Part shown: in pieces, positions 1 to 10,828 of the stretch | Layout of the letters: each line of letters begins with the position of its first letter | Numbering within the stretch: the stretch's first letter is position 1 | DNA from: Triparma columacea | Taxonomy: Eukaryota > Sar > Bolidophyceae > Parmales > Triparmaceae | Assembly (NCBI GenBank): GCA_030267965.1 | Contig: BRYA01000475.1 | Coordinates: 25,336-44,911 of the forward strand | Direction: 5' to 3' | DNA length: 19,576 nucleotides | Made by a program: the position numbers and the translations under genes | Notes under the pieces: generated by a model | Database searches by the model: none | The model's input: the letters and a program-made list of their open reading frames with translations, nothing else | Told to the model about the DNA's origin: nothing

Positions 1-61
1 GCGCAGGAGTAGTTGCGGGAGCCAGGAGGAAGAACAGGAAAATAGTAAGTAGTATCTTCAT
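1..61 (-). CDS. N-terminal fragment of a secreted or membrane protein (partial, cut by window edge)
   Basis: On the minus strand an ATG at 61-59 opens a frame that runs off the window edge without a stop. The 20 complete codons read MKILLTIFLFFLLAPATTPA, a textbook secretory signal peptide: a short basic start, a hydrophobic core of about 13 residues, then small residues at a likely cleavage region. The base at -3 is A, a favourable initiation context. The gene is divergent from the DLEC1-like gene, whose start is 1.2 kb away. Nothing of the mature protein is visible, so no function can be given. A chance open frame of 61 nt is possible, but the signal-peptide pattern argues against it. Confidence 0.5.
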   Translation of the reverse strand, partial: MKILLTIFLFFLLAPATTPA

Positions 62-294
62 GTTATATTGCTGCGGAGGTCGATTGGAGAGAGTTAGTTT
101 AAAGTCTGACAGGCGGCCCGAAGAAAAGTGTCCAATATATCCTATTTGTGACGTCTAGGAGGTCAAAGTGCCGTTGCAGTGATAGAAACCTATAGTCTGT
201 CCCCATATCGACAGTAGTTATATTGATATACCTCTCTGATGGCCAAATAATTGCACAGAAACAAATTGAGACGACGAGTATTAAGCATCAGGGG

Positions 295-371
295 TCTATT
301 TTCTCCAAATTTGGGGGCGTATGCGAGCAAAAGTGAATGGGTCGTACAAAAATAGCAAGGTTTGAGTTTTT
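295..371 (+). repeat. Imperfect direct repeat, copy 1
   Basis: This ~77-bp segment begins TCTATTTTCTCCAAATTTGG and matches 494-571, with about ten mismatches plus a small A-run length difference. Both copies share GGGGGCGTA, GCGAGCAAAA, GTGAATGGGT and AATAGCAAG in the same order. The copies are spaced about 199 bp apart. No coding frame spans them. They may be fragments of a dispersed element or an old local duplication. Confidence 0.8.
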
Positions 372-493
372 GAGGAGAGTGTAGGAGTAAAGGCGCCCAA
401 TATTAGTGTAAAAACTGACCTGAATTTGCTACAGTAATTCCAACGATAATTCCTATCTTTCAAAATTTAAAATTTAGGCACTTGAGAGAGAGC

Positions 494-571
494 TCTATTT
501 TCTCCACAATTGGGGGCGTAAGCGAGCAAAAAAGTGAATGGGTGGTACAACAATAGCAAGATTTGTGTTTT
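494..571 (+). repeat. Imperfect direct repeat, copy 2
   Basis: This is the second copy of the segment at 295-371, beginning TCTATTTTCTCCACAATTGG and ending in a T-run. The sequence between the copies (372-493) is AT-rich and not obviously repeated. No flanking inverted repeats or target-site duplications were recognised. Confidence 0.8.
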
Positions 572-998
572 TTTTAAAGAAGTACTGCTGTATAAACTTG
601 AGTTCATTATGCCCATGCAGAGGATTGCAGAAAATGTTGTAGCGACGAAGGGAATCATAATTTTCGCAATAAGAAATAAAGCCTGCGCAATCTTGCGCGA
701 GTCAATTCTCTCATGAATGTCCCCCCCCTCCTCCGATTGGTAAAATATTCCCCCCCCCCCCCTCCTCAACCTTTCCCCCTCCTCCCCGCACGTCCTGCCA
801 GCTAAGCGCCGTAACTGATATCCTCCTAGTGAGTGCTCTCGTCACGCTCCCCGTCCCCGCCGCCTCCTTAAGTCCCCTGCAGTACTCAGAAGGCGAGCGA
901 ATGAAATGAAGGAACTCAAAGGCCAAGTAGTAGGGGGCTGTCACTACCATTAGACAGGTGGCACCTAACGCACGGGGCTCACTCATATGTGTGCGTGT

Positions 999-1195
999 GG
1001 GGGGGGGGGAGAAGGAGAAGGGAGGAGGGGGGAGGGTGCTTTTTATTGGGAAACAGACCCGAGCAGGGGAGGGAGGGGGTAAACACCCAAAACACAAAGG
1101 GGAGAAGGAGGAGGTAGATTTAAAGGAAGGAGAGAAGGGATGGAGGAGAACCACGTGTAAGGGCGGGTGAAAAGGGGGGTGGGGGAGGAGGACTT
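999..1195 (+). repeat. G/A-rich low-complexity tract with long G runs
   Basis: This ~200-bp stretch is almost entirely G and A, with runs of six to twelve G separated by short GA spacers (for example around 999-1036). It could form G-quadruplex or triplex DNA. It lies 90-290 bp upstream of the proposed start of the DLEC1-like gene. C-rich tracts occur at 719-790 and inside that gene's first intron (1536-1640). Confidence 0.7.
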
Positions 1196-1287
1196 TCAAT
1201 CAACAACTGGAAGTTTTGTTTCTCACCTCCTTCAACAGTTTGGCTGAGGCTGGAGTGGGGGGTGACCCGAAAGGACACTTGAAAAGG

Positions 1288-4200
1288 ATGAGTGAATCAG
1301 GGGATGTACCAGACGATCAGTCGGACTCTGGTAGCCACGTTTCCGGCGCGTAAGTGTTATCCACCCCGTGCGTGTGATCAGATCGTCAAGGGGAATCACA
1401 GGGACCTTAGAAGTTAGACCTTGACCCAACTCCCATGTCCCCGACCTGAAGGACCTCTGACCCAAAATATGAGAATCTGTGGACTCGTCTTACTTATCGG
1501 TCACTCCCAAGGTCAACTTTAGTATAAATCTAACCCCCCTTCCCCCCACCCCCTCTCTCCTTTCCCCTTCTTCCCCTAACTCCCCACCCCCCCCCCTACC
1601 CTCTCGGTTGTTCCCCTTTTTCTCTCTCTCCCCTCCCTCCCATCCAAAAAAATGAAAACCCCAGTCTCTCCAGCCCTCCCGCTTCCCCCTCCTCCGTCGC
1701 GTCCTCATCCCCCTCCCCCACGGGGGGTGGGGTAAACGCTAGCCTGGAAGCCCAGGCTGCAGTGGGCAGTGTTACTCACCTGCTTAACACTACGTTTAAG
1801 GAGATATTTAAGAGGACTAGTATAGAAGAGGAGCCGGGGGAGGGGGAGGAGGACGGGGGGGGGGTAGAGATTGAGGATGAGAAAAAGAAGAAGAAGAAGA
1901 AGAGGGATGTGGATACGGATGCTGATACTGAACAGCAGGATGAGGGGGAGTATGATGATGAGGAGAAGAAGGAGATTGACGGTGGGGAGGAGGGGGGTGA
2001 AGGCGGCCACGTGGCCTCGTCGGATGACCAGCAGGACGATCCGTCCCAGCATCTAAAGCAGGACTCTGCCCCACCCTCTGGAGACGAGGTAGCCGACCAG
2101 GACGGGGAGGGCCAAGCCTCGGGTTCCGCCAATCAGCAGGACCCCGCGTCCCGGTCCCCCGTTCCCCCCCAGGGGGGGGGGGAGGAGGAGGGCGATACCC
2201 CGTGGCACTTGATTAGGTTCGAGGAGATCAAGCAGCGCCTACGACTCCAGCACGCGCAGGCGGAGAACATGCTAAACTACCTGAGCGAGCAGCACATGAA
2301 GTCGGGAGTTGACGACGTCAAGTCTGAGCACGCGCTAAAGAGAGGTGAGGATGGTTACTGAAACTATACATGGTAATACAAAGGGAGAGGAGGCATTGGA
2401 ATTACTAACACCTTCGGAACCCACCACCTCCCCACACCCCCCCACCCCACCCCACCCCACCCCAGTCGGACTCATGCAGGGCGCCCATGTGCCCATACCT
2501 TACTCCACTCTCGACCTTGACAAGCTCAGGGACTCCGACGATCCCTTCGGCGCCTTCGCTGACAACCTGGTAGGGGCCAAGAATCTCGTGGAGGACAACT
2601 ACGAGAGGATTCTAAGGGTCTCCGGGACCCTCCCCATGTCCGCCTTCACCTCCAAGACTGCTCGCAAGGTCAAGCTGGAGGAAGTAACCAAGGCCCCCGG
2701 GTACCTCAAGCAGACGGCCACCAACACCAAGAGGTCCGAGCTGATAATGTCGACCTCCCACGCCCCCCGCGGCGGTAAATTCGACCCCTCCGACACTACC
2801 ACGACGGTCAGGTTCGACCTCAAGCCCGACGCAACGTTCGACCTACCTCCCCCGAAGGCCAGGACTATACACGACCCAGACCTCGCGCCTCATGTGGAGT
2901 ATATTACGCACTCGGAGAAGGTGAGAAAAGGACAAGGGTGACGGGGGACGGACGGGATAGGCAGTACGGCGGGATTATATGTATACGTGAGAGGAATTAA
3001 CACCAAACTCCCCCGCCCCCTCACAGCCGCCGGAGCTCGAATTCGTCGCACCTGTCGATGGAAAGGACCCGAAGAAAAAACCCGACCCGAACAGACTCGT
3101 CGGGACGGGGACAGAACCTCCACCTAAACCCAAGGTAGAGGTTAGAAACGAAGGCGAACAGGTGAGGACGGACGAAAGGAATTAGCACACTATTCTATCG
3201 CTAACACATTCGCTAACACATTCGCTCACCGCCTCTCTCACAGTGGGACCTTGACATGCAGGTCCTAGAAAAAATGTCCGAGAAGCTTCACTACCTCAAG
3301 AACCCCAGGTACGACAAGAACGCCGTCAACCACACCAGGGTCCTCACGAGGCCGCTGGAAACACAGAAGGACCTTCAGGAGCACGCCTTCACTGGCAAGC
3401 CCAAGTTCAAGTACCCCGCCGGCGACCACAACTACCTGGTGGCGCAGCCCGACGTCGTGGAGTTCCTGGACTACGCAGTCGACGAGGAGTACGAGAGCTT
3501 CCTCTTCATCAGGAACGCGACGGCCGTCTCGAGGTCGATAACGATCCTCCCGCCCGCGACGCCGTTCTTCTCCTTCACGCACATTGAGTTCCCCAGCAAG
3601 ACCAAGTCGCAGCTCGCGCCCGGGATGGCGGCGAAGGTCACCGTAAGGTTCAAGCCCGACAGCCTCGCCGACTACGAGGACTACTGCACCGTCCTCTCGG
3701 AGGGCGGGAAGTTCAACGTGAAGCTGTGGGCCCACAGGCCACCCCCGAAGCTGTCGATACCCTCGACCCTCAAAGCGGGGGCGTGCCTCGTGGGAGACGC
3801 CAAGCGCAAGACCTTCAACTGCATCAACGAGGGTGGGAAGGCCAGGTTCAGGCTCATGCTCGAGGAGGACTGGCCGATCCCCAAAATGGCGCAGGAGAGG
3901 ATCCCGGCCCTCAAGACCCCGCCGTTCGTTATATCCCCTACAGAGTTCGCGCTGGACCACGGGGAGTCGGTGACCCTGTCAGTCGATTACTCACCGCTTG
4001 AGCTAGGCCTACACGAGAGGAGCTTCGTCATCATCTGCGACAACTGCCACGTCACCAAGTACACGCTCACAGGATCGTCGGAGTCGGTCTTCCTCAGCAT
4101 CTCCGGGGTCAACTCCGTGCCGCTGGAGAAGGTCACCGATAACCCCCTGGCCATCCAGCCGAAGAACCTGGACTTTGGGGTCACCCCGCTGGGAGCTATC

Positions 4201-7200
4201 TGCGAGAGGACCGTCACGGTGAGGAACGACACACCGCTCGACCTAGCCTTCAGGTGGGACATGAGGAACTTCTTCGCCACCAAGAACGCCGTCAACGAGG
4301 GCTGGGGAGGACGCCCGAGGTCTAGGCAGCTTTCCTCTGGAGGAGGGAAGAGGCCCAAATCCAGGGAGCTCGTCGTAGGAGCCCTACCAGGGACGGAGCT
4401 CCACAACGACGATCCCAAGGGGTTCGAGATCGAGCCGAGGTACGGCGTTTTCCCGGCGGAGTCCGACACCACCTTCACGGTCAGGTTCAACACGGCCAAA
4501 TCTCCCACGCCCATCGACGCCCAGATCCAGTCCGTCCTCGTGGTGGAGGGGGTCCCGCCCTCCTCCATACCCTCGGAAGAGCAGGCCGGGCTCCTGAAGA
4601 ACCTTGCGGAGCACGGCTACGGGAAGTACCTTAGGATGCAGGCGTGGTTCAACGCCATGGACGCAGACGGGGGGGGGACCATTGACAGGGAAGAGCTCAA
4701 GGCCAACCTCGAGGCCATGGGCCTGAGTTCCCACCAGCGCGCAATCAGGGAAACCCTCGAAGCTGTTGATAAGGACGGGGACGGAGAGATCACCATCGTC
4801 GAATTCATGGACGGCCTCCCCTCGGACCTCCAGCATGCGATTGAGAAGAATCTCGATACCACGGACATTGGGGACGTCCAAGATACCATCCGGAAGGAGG
4901 TGGACTGCCTGGGTTTCCTCATGCGCTCGTCTTCTGAGTACGTGAAGTTCTCAGTCGACCCTCTTTCGCTCCATTTCCCCGGGAAGCTGACGGCGGGAGT
5001 GGTTTACACCAAAAACGTCGTGCTAAGAAACTGCTCAAATGTCGATTCAGGGTTCGAGTTTGGAAATGTGTACTTCAACGACGCTGACTCGGTTGCTGGG
5101 GCAAAGACTTCAGACCCGAGCGACGTACCGGACATGAACGACTACCTCGTCGGGGTGGAGCCCTCCAGGGGGATTCTGCCAGCACTCGGGGAAGTGACTG
5201 CCACGGTCTCCTTCTCGGCTAAGCCTGAGGGACTTGTCAACCTCGCCTTGCCAATCAATGTCAAGGGGGGCAACCCCATGAACTCGACATCCCTCGTCCA
5301 GGTTTCTGCTAACGTCATTGGACCAAGGTTGAAGATCAAAAAGTCAGAGGTAGACTTTGGCCTCGTGGCCGTCGGCGCCCACAAAGAGTGCACCATCGAG
5401 TTCGTCAATGAGGGCGACGTGCCCCTAGCTTGGGCTGCCGTCTACATTTCCCGCCAGGATGGCGTCGATGAGAAGATGGAGATGCTTTCGTCCAAGCTAA
5501 TAACCTCGCCCGGCAAGACGCCTTACGGCAGGAAGAAGAGTATGGGAGCCTATAGCAGCAAGACCGGAAGGAGCATGAGCACGATAAGCAGCGTGTCCTC
5601 TCTCAACAGTATCGGGAGCACGGGTACGGGCACGGGCAACAGCCCCAACAGCTTCAGGATTGAATCCCCCCACTGTAAGCTCAACTTTTCCCCACAGGAG
5701 GGAGTCCTCGGGCCCAACGAGACTGGAAAGGTTGTCATCAATTGCGCTGCGGGCAAGCTGCCCCAGCGTCTCAGGGCCACTTTGGCCTTGCTCGTCTCTG
5801 ACGAGAGCAAGGAGCACGACTATGCAACTCAGTACGTGTCGGTCCGCGGCGAGGTTCAGGCTCCCAAGGTTTACCTCGACACGACCCTCATCAACCTTGG
5901 CGTCACGTACTCTGACGTTCCTGTGGTGAGATGGGTGACCCTCAAGAATTTGAGCAACCTTGACACTAAGTACAGATGGGAGAGGCCCGCGGGGTCCACG
6001 CCCTCCTTCAACGTCGAGTTCGAGCCCTCAAGCGGTTCCCTGGCGTCGAAGGAGGTCTTAAAGTGCAAGGTTACTTACACGGCAAAGGTGCCGGGGGCAA
6101 TCGACGATGTCTACGCCTGCAAGGTTTTCGGGATGCAGTTCCCTCTTGGTTTCAGCTTGAAGACCATCTCCAAGGGGGTTGTCGTTGGTTACGAAAAGCT
6201 GGAAGATGGAGAGCCCGTCCCGGAACCCCTCTGCCCACCGGATGCTCCCCAATTCATTGGCGACCCAGAGGATGTTCCCCATCCCGAGGTTCCCCCCAAG
6301 CTTCATATCCCAGGAGACGTCGCCCTCTTCCAAAGGAAGGTCGTTCGGTTCGTCATTAGGAACTTCTCCGCCTGTCCTGCTAGGTACCAACTGCGCCCGA
6401 GGAAGTATCTTCCCGCAGAGGTTGAGGGTGAGGATGACTTTGGCTTCGAGAAGAGTGGGACGAGGGGTAGCACGAGGGTCGGGAGCACAAAGGGTGGCAA
6501 GAAGAAGAGGATGCTCTTGGGCAACAAGCACGAGGTCACCGAGGTGTTCCAGACGGAGAAGGGGAAGAAACATACCATGGCGAGGCTGGAATACGAAGAG
6601 GACAGGAAAATCCTCAAGGGCGGGCTGGGCTTCGCCATCGACGTGTCGCCCAAGGAGGGCTTCTTGGCGCCTTGGGGCGTCCTGGTGGTGACTCTGAGAA
6701 CTTACAACAACATGCCGGCGACTTACCAGGACCAGATCTACTGCGACGTTACCGGAGCGCCTTTGACAAGGTTGGACTTCAAGAGCACCGTGATAGGATG
6801 TCCTCTCTCTCTGAAGGCCACGAGCCTCGGGATGGACATGGTCTCGAACCCGAAGTTGCCCAACATGAAGTTTGGCGACGTTGCCCTGAACTGCCCGCCA
6901 CTGACGAGGACTATGGTGGTGAAGAATTCGGGACCTATAGATGCGCTACTGAAGTGGAGCGTGAGGGAGGCGGCAGACGACTCGGAGGACAACAGGGTCG
7001 TTGCACTCACGTTCAACGAAGGGGGGGAGACTGGCAAGCCTTTCGACATCAAACTTGGGCTGTATGAGAAACCGAGGTTCGAGAGCCCTTTCGACATCAA
7101 GCCCGTAGCCGCGAGGCTTGCAAAGCACTCCGAGCAGCAGTTCACCATAACATTGAACGAGGTAACCACTGACGAGCAGATTGGAGACAAGAAGCTTTGG

Positions 7201-8514
7201 AGCGAGCTCAAGAACTGCCTGATGGTCGCCGACGCTCAGTGGCAGCACCCCAAGCAAATGCCTAGCCTTTTGGGTGACTCGAGCGTCACATCCTTGGACA
7301 GCAGGGGTGGCACCGGTGCCGGGAGCAGGAGGGCCACGAAGAGGGGCGGCGACCACCACGACGGAGCGCTGGAAAGGGAGACCATGGGAGCTGTCAAGTT
7401 GGGGGTCAGCGCAAGAGCAATTGCTCCTTACCTCTTCTTGGACAAGAGGAGGCATGGGGAGAAGAACGCAATCTCAGAAGTGGAGGACAAGGACGTCAAC
7501 GTCAAGCAGGTCATCAAAATTGCCATCAATGCCATGGAGTACAAGCACTTCCAGCGCACAGGAGAGGTCAGTGACGACATGGAACAGACCTTCTTGCTCA
7601 CGAACCAGTCGAGCATTAGCATCGATCTTGCCCTCACCATGCAGGGACCTTTCAAGATCGAGAAGGCCACGACAATGACCATTCCCCACCCCAACTACAA
7701 CAACCCTGGAAAGGAGGACTGGAACACCGACAGGGGACAGCTCTTCAGGCTCCCCCCTAACGAGAGTGTTGAAGTCAGCGCGAGCTTCCTACCGAAGGTC
7801 ACACCATTGAGTGACGGCACAAGGGACGACATCGATGAGAGCAAGGACATGAAGCTGGATGCCGCGGGAAGGTTGAAGATCAAGTACAGCACCGGACAAG
7901 AGCAGTTCGTCGAGATGAAGGGGCAGCTATTGAGGCCCCTCGTCGCCGTTCAGCCCAGCAGCTACCACTACGGCATGTGCCACGTGGAGGAGGAGCAGGA
8001 CATCATCATCTACGTCAACAACCCAACATTGGTTGTTGCCAACTACAAGATTGTGCACATCCCGGAGATCAAGAGCAAGAGGCAGAGGATGATTTTGGAT
8101 CCAGACAACGAGCTAAACAAGGAACATTTCGACGATCCGAGCGTGTTCGTGTTCAGCGAGTACGAGGGCAGTCAGGAGGGCCCAACTTTGCCTTTGCCCA
8201 GCAGTGGATATTGTTTGCCGGACGACAAGAATAGGAAGAGCCACGCTCCAGTCTTTAAGAAGAGCAACATGAGCCTGACTTGGAAGAGTGGAGACCCGAG
8301 GGACCTGGAGGTCGGAGAGAAGCTGAGAAAGTTGAACCAGATCAACCCCAGGAACCCCCGCGCCATCTCGGTCAAGTTCAAGCCGCATTTGCAAAAGAGG
8401 TACCGAAGCAGGTTCAGGTTCGAAGTGGAGGAGGGAAGTGGCTTCGACGTGGTCTTCTCGGGGAGGGGCACGTATATAGAACACGGGAAGCACAACGCAC
8501 CCCCTCATGTGTAA
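1288..8514 (+). CDS. DLEC1: DLEC1/CFAP81-like ciliary ASH-domain protein with two EF-hands, 2197 aa, 5 exons
   Basis: Exons are 1288-1349, 1674-2344, 2466-2920, 3027-3161 and 3244-8514, with intron phases 2, 1, 0, 0. Total length is 6594 nt. The first 240 residues are acidic low-complexity with a poly-Lys run. From about residue 500 the protein is a chain of ASPM/SPD-2/Hydin-type beta-sandwich segments, for example starting near residues 509, 746, 1138, 1317, 1647 and 2011, each with a DFG-like strand and a VTVRN or VNEG-type strand. Residues 914-925 and 950-961 are EF-hand calcium loops. A segment near 590-620 (PPPKLSIP then CLVG) and the C-terminal body resemble DLEC1/CFAP81, an axonemal protein assigned to the central apparatus in Chlamydomonas. 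The large exon is certain; the first exon is a prediction resting on ATG, a GTAAGT donor and frame. The exon 2 acceptor could be 1664 instead of 1673 (three codons longer). Family confidence is high for an ASH-repeat ciliary protein, moderate for DLEC1 itself rather than another HYDIN-like protein. Confidence 0.75.
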
Positions 8515-8595
8515 GGAAAGAAAACCCCTTTTATCAACAAAATTATTAGAAACTTTTTACAGCGAAGAGGGAGCAGTTGGGGGGGCGCATCAGCG
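8515..8595. other. Convergent intergenic spacer, 81 bp
   Basis: The DLEC1-like gene (+) and NMD3 (-) end 81 bp apart, so both 3' UTRs and polyadenylation sites must lie here or overlap the neighbouring coding sequence. An AT-rich stretch follows the plus-strand stop. No AATAAA is seen on either strand. Confidence 0.7.
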
Positions 8596-10561
8596 TTACT
8601 CGTCCGCGGCCTCGTCGAAGGCCTCGATTGATTCCGAGCCTAGTATATTTTCGGCTTCAACGACGGACTTGAGGAAGTCCTCGTCCTCCTGCGACGAATC
8701 AAGCAAAAGAGTTGCAATGGTTGGGTTTAAATTGTTGTGTTGGAGCGGTTGCAGAGAGGTTATGCTTCAATTTTGTGGTCGTACTCACCTCCTCTGCGTC
8801 TGCTGCAGCCCACTGCTTTCTTTCTTTCTCGTCATCAAGGAAGCCCATTCTGCTAAGTTTGTCCTCGAAACTAGTCTGCGTCTTGGCACCCCTGTACCCT
8901 CTCCCGTTTTGCTCCTTGACCGCGTCGTTCAGCTCCTTCTTCTTGGCTCTCCTGCTCTTCTTCTTCCTCTTCCCCTTCTTCTCCCCCCCTTCTCCTTCCT
9001 CTTCCTTCGGAGTCGCCTCTCCTTCCCCCTCCCCCTCCTCTAGTTTCTCGCTTGCCCCACCGCTCATTTCCTTCTTGACCAAAACCACGTCAGGCATGTC
9101 GAAACTGTTAACGAACACCTCGCCCCAACCTCCTGACGGCTCGACGACGTTGGAGGTTTGAAGGTCGTACCCGAGCACCATGTCCCCCACTTCCAGAAGG
9201 TGACCGAGGTGGGTGACGCAGGAGAGGAATTCGGAGTTCACCCCGTAGTCAGTGGCACGCTGGAAGCGAGTCGCGCGGAAAGGGTTGCAAAAGGGTTGCA
9301 AAAGGGTTGCGTTAGGGTTTTGGTTTGTAGTACGGCTTCGCTATTTTCCCCCATTCTTACCTGAACCAGAACGTCGGCGAGCTTGAAGTCGTCCGCCTCC
9401 TCTTCACTAGGATCGCACAAATCAACGTCAATGACATAAAACTCGGTCAGTCTTTTTGCCGAAAGTAGTACTTGGAAATACTTCTCGTTCCTCCAGTAGG
9501 CCTCCTGTGGTATTTCCGATGTTATGTCCTCTCCCTTGGCTGACCTTGAGGGTGCAGTTGATATAATTCTCACATTAGAGCTAACCTTCGTGCAGAGACA
9601 CAGTCTACCCTTGAGTGCTCCCATCCCTCCCCCGCTGCCCTTCTTATCACATATCACTAGGTCGTTCTTCTCAAGCGGCACGATGTCGCAGGAGTAGGTG
9701 TGTTTGATGTTGGCGGTGTTGGAATGGGAATCAGCGGAGACTAGCTTCTGCGTGTGCTTTATCCGGGTGGGAAGGATGCGGGAGAGGAATTGTGTGAAGG
9801 AGGATGCAGCGGAGACAGAGAGAAAGTAGAAGTCAAAACCATTCTTGCTAAGCTCGATGTTGACGATTCTAGGGGAGAGTTGCGTTGAATATGGTGCAGT
9901 GTAAGGTAAGGCGTCGGTCTGATGTTCTGCTTTGCGCCCATTCTCACCTCCGACGGACCTCCTTACTCTTGCTTATGGCCAGCTCAAGACGTCCAATGTT
10001 ACCCATTCCGTCCCCGTCCCTCCTCTCCCTAACCTGCACTATAGCATCCCACGTCCTGTTGGTGAACTCCCTATCACAGTCTGGGCACTGCTTGTTCTTC
10101 TCCCGAAACGTCACCATGACTCGCTGCTGGATGGAGATGTCAGCAGCAGAAAGACGGGCCTTGACAGTGAGACGGAGTTTGATACGTTTAGAGTGGGGCT
10201 CCGTCCAAACCCAGCTGGAGTCAATGAGCTCGACCGAAGATACCCCTGCGTTCAGGGCATCGTTGACCTTCCCGTGATTCTCAGCGATTGCAGGAATGCT
10301 CTTCAGGCACAGGGCCATGAGCTCCCCTGACTCGGGCTCCATGGTTTCGTATCTCCTGCTGTTGGCGTGGCCGAGCTGGTAGCGTAGGCATCGCTTGCAA
10401 CGACACACGAACAAATCGCCGCCTCTGTTATTGTTGAGGATTGCAGTCAAGTCAAAGGATGAGGCCAGGCAATCATTACATTGGGCAGCAGCATTTGGGG
10501 TAATTACCGTACCACAGAGACAACAAAGCATTGTAACGGATGTGTTTGTAAGCGCGGACAT
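8596..10561 (-). CDS. NMD3: NMD3, 60S ribosomal subunit nuclear export adaptor, 561 aa, 4 exons
   Basis: Exons on the minus strand are 10561-9948, 9868-9361, 9259-8789 and 8688-8596, with phases 2, 0, 0. Total length is 1686 nt. The N-terminus carries the NMD3 zinc-binding cysteines: C13/C16, C28/C31, C53/C55/C58 and C159/C162. It also has the family signature around WTEPHSKRIKLRL (residues 119-131) and, later, the DSHSNTAN and VPLEKNDLV segments and a THLGHLLEVGDMVLGYDL block. NMD3 binds the pre-60S subunit and recruits the exportin Crm1/XPO1; it acts between nucleus and cytoplasm and is released in the cytoplasm. The C-terminal third (from about residue 435) is acidic, then strongly basic (KRKKKSRRAKKK), which fits the family's shuttling signals. 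At 561 aa it is a little longer than the yeast and human proteins (a little over 500). The splice joins restore family-conserved sequence, so the model is well supported. Confidence 0.93.
9279..9311 (-). repeat. 11-bp tandem repeat, 3 copies, in NMD3 intron 2
   Basis: Three head-to-tail 11-bp units (plus-strand AAAGGGTTGCA, the last ending in G) abut the probable branch site of intron 2 (9260-9360). In the sense strand they read TGCAACCCTTT, so they repeat the GCAAC that follows CTAAC in the branch region. Confidence 0.85.
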
Positions 10562-10828
10562 CGTCGTATAGTGATCTTCAAAGGATTTTGATCTTCAAAG
10601 AGAGGAGGCTGATGGAGTCCGAGGATTCCAATAAAGAATTCTACAAAGGCAGTGGGGGAATCCGGGAGAATAAAGGTAGATGCGCGGAGAGAAATTAGAT
10701 ATAACGTAACGTAGTGTGCCAGTGAGATGTCAAATTTGCTGAAATAAAGCACTTGACTTGGTTTCTGAGAAAAGATTTATTTGGTGGTGTCTAAAACCCT
10801 TTTTAACAGTTATGAAACGCTAGTCACG
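10562..10828. other. Tandem-gene spacer: NMD3 promoter and hydroxylase-like gene 3' UTR
   Basis: This 267-bp gap separates two minus-strand genes. It should hold the 3' UTR of the upstream hydroxylase-like gene and the promoter of NMD3. An AATAAA on the minus strand (plus TTTATT at 10776-10781) lies 48 nt past the hydroxylase stop and is a plausible polyadenylation signal. No clear TATA box was recognised for NMD3. Confidence 0.5.
10776..10781 (-). terminator. Candidate polyadenylation signal AATAAA
   Basis: The minus strand reads CCAAATAAATC here, 48 nt downstream of the hydroxylase-like stop codon (10829). Position and sequence fit a canonical poly(A) signal, but use of this hexamer in this organism is unproven. 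Confidence 0.4.

Larger units (their letters stand above)
62..1287. other. Intergenic region between divergent genes
   Basis: No convincing coding exon is seen here. The left half is AT-rich and holds an imperfect direct repeat pair (295-371 and 494-571). The right half is low-complexity: C-rich around 719-790 and G/A-rich around 999-1195. Open frames in the right half translate to Pro/Gly-rich low-complexity sequence with no splice-supported continuation. The region should contain the promoters of the minus-strand gene at 1-61 and the plus-strand gene at 1288. An inverted CCAAT box (GATTGG, around 735-740) is the only recognisable promoter-like element. Confidence 0.6.

Noticed and set aside
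711..1199. 162-codon open frame on the minus strand
   Set aside because: Its translation is Pro/Gly low-complexity driven by the C and G runs. It has no domain and no sensible splice partners, and base composition alone explains it.
1762..1764. GTG as start of the second DLEC1-like exon
   Set aside because: Eukaryotic nuclear genes rarely start at GTG. The frame stays open upstream to splice acceptors at 1673/1664 and joins an ATG exon at 1288 in the right phase.
1871..2056. Overlapping Arg-rich frame within the acidic DLEC1-like exon
   Set aside because: It is an alternate-frame reading of the GAGGAG/AAGAAG repeats, with no support beyond composition.
3265..3960. 231-codon open frame on the minus strand
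   Set aside because: It lies inside the large DLEC1-like exon and is an antisense shadow of GC-rich coding sequence.
8507..9161. Plus-strand Leu/Ser/Phe-rich frames over the NMD3 C-terminal exons
   Set aside because: They are antisense to the acidic and Lys-rich NMD3 tail, which yields hydrophobic-looking shadows that mimic membrane proteins.
9306..9320. TTAGGG, resembling a telomere repeat
   Set aside because: A single copy inside NMD3 intron 2, on the antisense strand. In sense it is the CCCTAACGCAAC branch region, so it is not telomeric.
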